This document shows positions 62,231-64,000 of a stretch of 64,000 nucleotides of DNA, piece after piece (position 1 is the first letter of the stretch; each line of letters begins with the position of its first letter). The translations under genes were made by a program, and so were the position numbers. The notes below the pieces were generated by a model that made no database searches, had not been told where the DNA came from, and saw nothing but the letters and a program-made list of their open reading frames with translations. Origin of the DNA: Numida meleagris (lineage: Eukaryota; Chordata; Aves; Galliformes; Numididae); the NCBI RefSeq assembly GCF_002078875.1, contig NC_034422.1:2042923-2106922 (forward strand), in the 5' to 3' direction.

Positions 62231-64000
62231 GCTCCTCTCTGTATGTCTAGAATTATCCAAGTCGTGTTGATGCTGAACTGTTCAAATCTGATCTCCCTCC
62301 TAAGCCCCGTCAAGATTAGCAGGCCAGGCTTTCTCCTGCCGCCTCCTGAGAGGCCCCACTGACTGCGCACAGAGCATGCCTCCTGCCTGCCTCCGCGCCA
62401 GCCAGCGCCCAGCCAGCTGCTATTTACATTCCAAAGCAGAGGAAGAGTCAGGGATGTCCTGCTGCTATAAAATGCTGCTGAATATTAAAGGATAAGAGGA
62501 GCTGTTGCGTGAGCAATGGAGTTCTGGCCAATGTTTTGCGTGCTCCTCCACTGGGGTAATCTCAGCAGCCTTTTCTTATTCGCTAGGGTTTCTTGGCCAA
62601 TGCAGGGGAGCAGCATGTGAAAGGGAAGAAAATACCAGAAAGGGAGAAATGGGTAGGTGCCTACAAAGGAGCAGTTGAAATCTTAGAGCAATAATCACCT
62701 CTCATTTTATTCCAGATTTCTTGTACTAAAGTCTCAATGTGTATTCAGTAAGTGAAGTATATTAGATCTCTTTCACCTTGGCAGCACTGCTGGTGATACT
62801 GTTATACAGACCTCTGGTTGCTAATTCCTTCTGTCCAACTGTTGTACACCATGTTTTTTCCCATGTTGATCATGTAGGTTCTTCTGACCTTTAGAAGTAT
62901 GGTGCTTTTGACTGCTGCAGTGACATGCAGCCTTCCCATTTGCATCCCTCCTCAGTTCCCAGCACACTGCTATGATACAGACTTCTTTTTGCTTCCAGTA
63001 TATTATTTTCTTGTAGAATTAGCCCCCAGGAAGTCAGCATCTGCTCCCAATTATTGCTCTTTAGCTGAGGTGGCTGAATCTCCTGCTACTGGAGGTGTAG
63101 AATTCCTTTCTCCCAAAGTGCATGGACACCAGCAGGGAAGGCAGAAGCTTCTTGTGAGATGAGGAACATTGGCATGCTTCCCAGCACCTGTTGATAGCAC
63201 AAAGTGTTTGTTACAGGCTGGGCTGTACAGTCCCATGGCAAAGAAACACGGCTAGGCTATTAAACACCCACTTGAAATTGCACCTTTGATCAAATTCCTA
63301 ACCAAGGGCAGCATTGCCGTGCAGTTCTGCTGTGTGTGTGCTTTGCAAATTACATCCCCAGATGTATGAGATCTCTGGAGACCAGAGGGGAAGGAATGTC
63401 ATGCACACAATAGAGCTGGAAAAACCTCCTGTCTTAATGGTGTCCCATCAATTCTTATCTGATAATCTCTCCTTTTGAAGGTATGTGGAAAGCCAAAAAT
63501 AAGAACAAAGCAAAACATAGACATAGACTTGCCCTGACCTGTCTTCTAGTCAGTATCTCTCTGGAGCTCTGCTTGCCTGCTCGCTTTCCTTGTCTGCCTG
63601 TGACCTCTCTCTCATCTTGCTATCAAGCTCACTTGCTGGTGTGAGCAGCTGCCCCCTCCTCCCCCTCTTCCCAGCCTCTCCTGTTTGTAGCAGCCTCCTT
63701 GTGCTTGTCTGCCTTATCCACTTTGTCTTATATTTTCAGCAGAGATTAGAAATATCTTTTCTTCTGAGTCTCAAAGTTGTGAATTCCTCTATCTTCCTGC
63801 CACTGCTTATCTTGCTGCTGTATTTTTAAACTCTAATATGCTCCAGGATGTGGTTGTCACAGGGGACGCTTGAACAAAGTAAGAGCAGTGTAGCAACCTT
63901 CTGAAATTCTCAGGAAAAAATGCTTTGTCAAAAGAAGAAAGTTCAAGGCATAAAAATATGTATCTATATTTTTCAGTTGTTGAATAGCGATAACACAAGA
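62231..64000. other. Upstream region to window end, no gene recognised
   Basis: Mixed sequence with T-rich plus-strand stretches, especially 63540-63840. One octamer ATTTGCAT occurs at 62938-62945. No exon, RNA gene or mobile element was recognised. Confidence 0.5.

Overview
The window reads as vertebrate nuclear DNA, most likely from a bird. Long stretches have no continuous genes, and there are three short fragments carrying the typical 3'-end signature of avian CR1 retroelements (a CATAGAAT-like or degenerate start, then TTGGAAGGGACCT, then a TCCAAC/TTCCAGC block). There is one strong CpG island, and two runs of N mark assembly gaps. Operons, ribosome binding sites and CRISPR arrays are not expected and none were seen. 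The species cannot be fixed from the sequence alone.

The only gene I can name with confidence is on the minus strand: the first coding exon (98 codons, complement of 47669-47962) of FBRSL1 (fibrosin-like 1), a member of the AUTS2/FBRS/FBRSL1 family. The start codon has a good Kozak context and follows an in-frame stop. The exon ends at a consensus GTAAGA splice donor. Everything to the left (1-47668) is then the 5' part of a very long first intron; no second coding exon was found. Positions 47.66-49.2 kb are the CpG island with the promoter and 5' UTR. It is interrupted by a gap (48624-48778) and carries a 35-base G homopolymer.

The right part (49.2-64 kb) lies upstream of FBRSL1. It contains a degenerate G-rich repeat with a CR1 fragment inside it, further CR1 debris, a 33-bp minisatellite running into the second gap, and one short plus-strand segment (61948-62030) that looks like a protein-coding exon I cannot assign to a family. 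Base composition also changes around the CpG island. To its left the plus strand is A-rich over T (minus-strand transcription). To its right many plus-strand stretches are T- and G-rich, which would fit a divergent plus-strand transcript. This skew and the candidate exon are the two observations that together suggest an undescribed transcript or 5' extension in the upstream region.

Within intron 1 I found candidate regulatory structures: two CpG-enriched blocks (about 4.0-4.7 kb and 15.36-15.64 kb), a perfect 20-bp AT palindrome near an octamer site (40.4-40.5 kb), an E-box inverted repeat (10.28-10.32 kb), a G-quadruplex motif (44.26 kb) and homopolymer tracts. The long antisense reading frames in the intron look like a by-product of the low-T composition of the plus strand. 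No complete transposon, rRNA, tRNA or recognisable small RNA was found.
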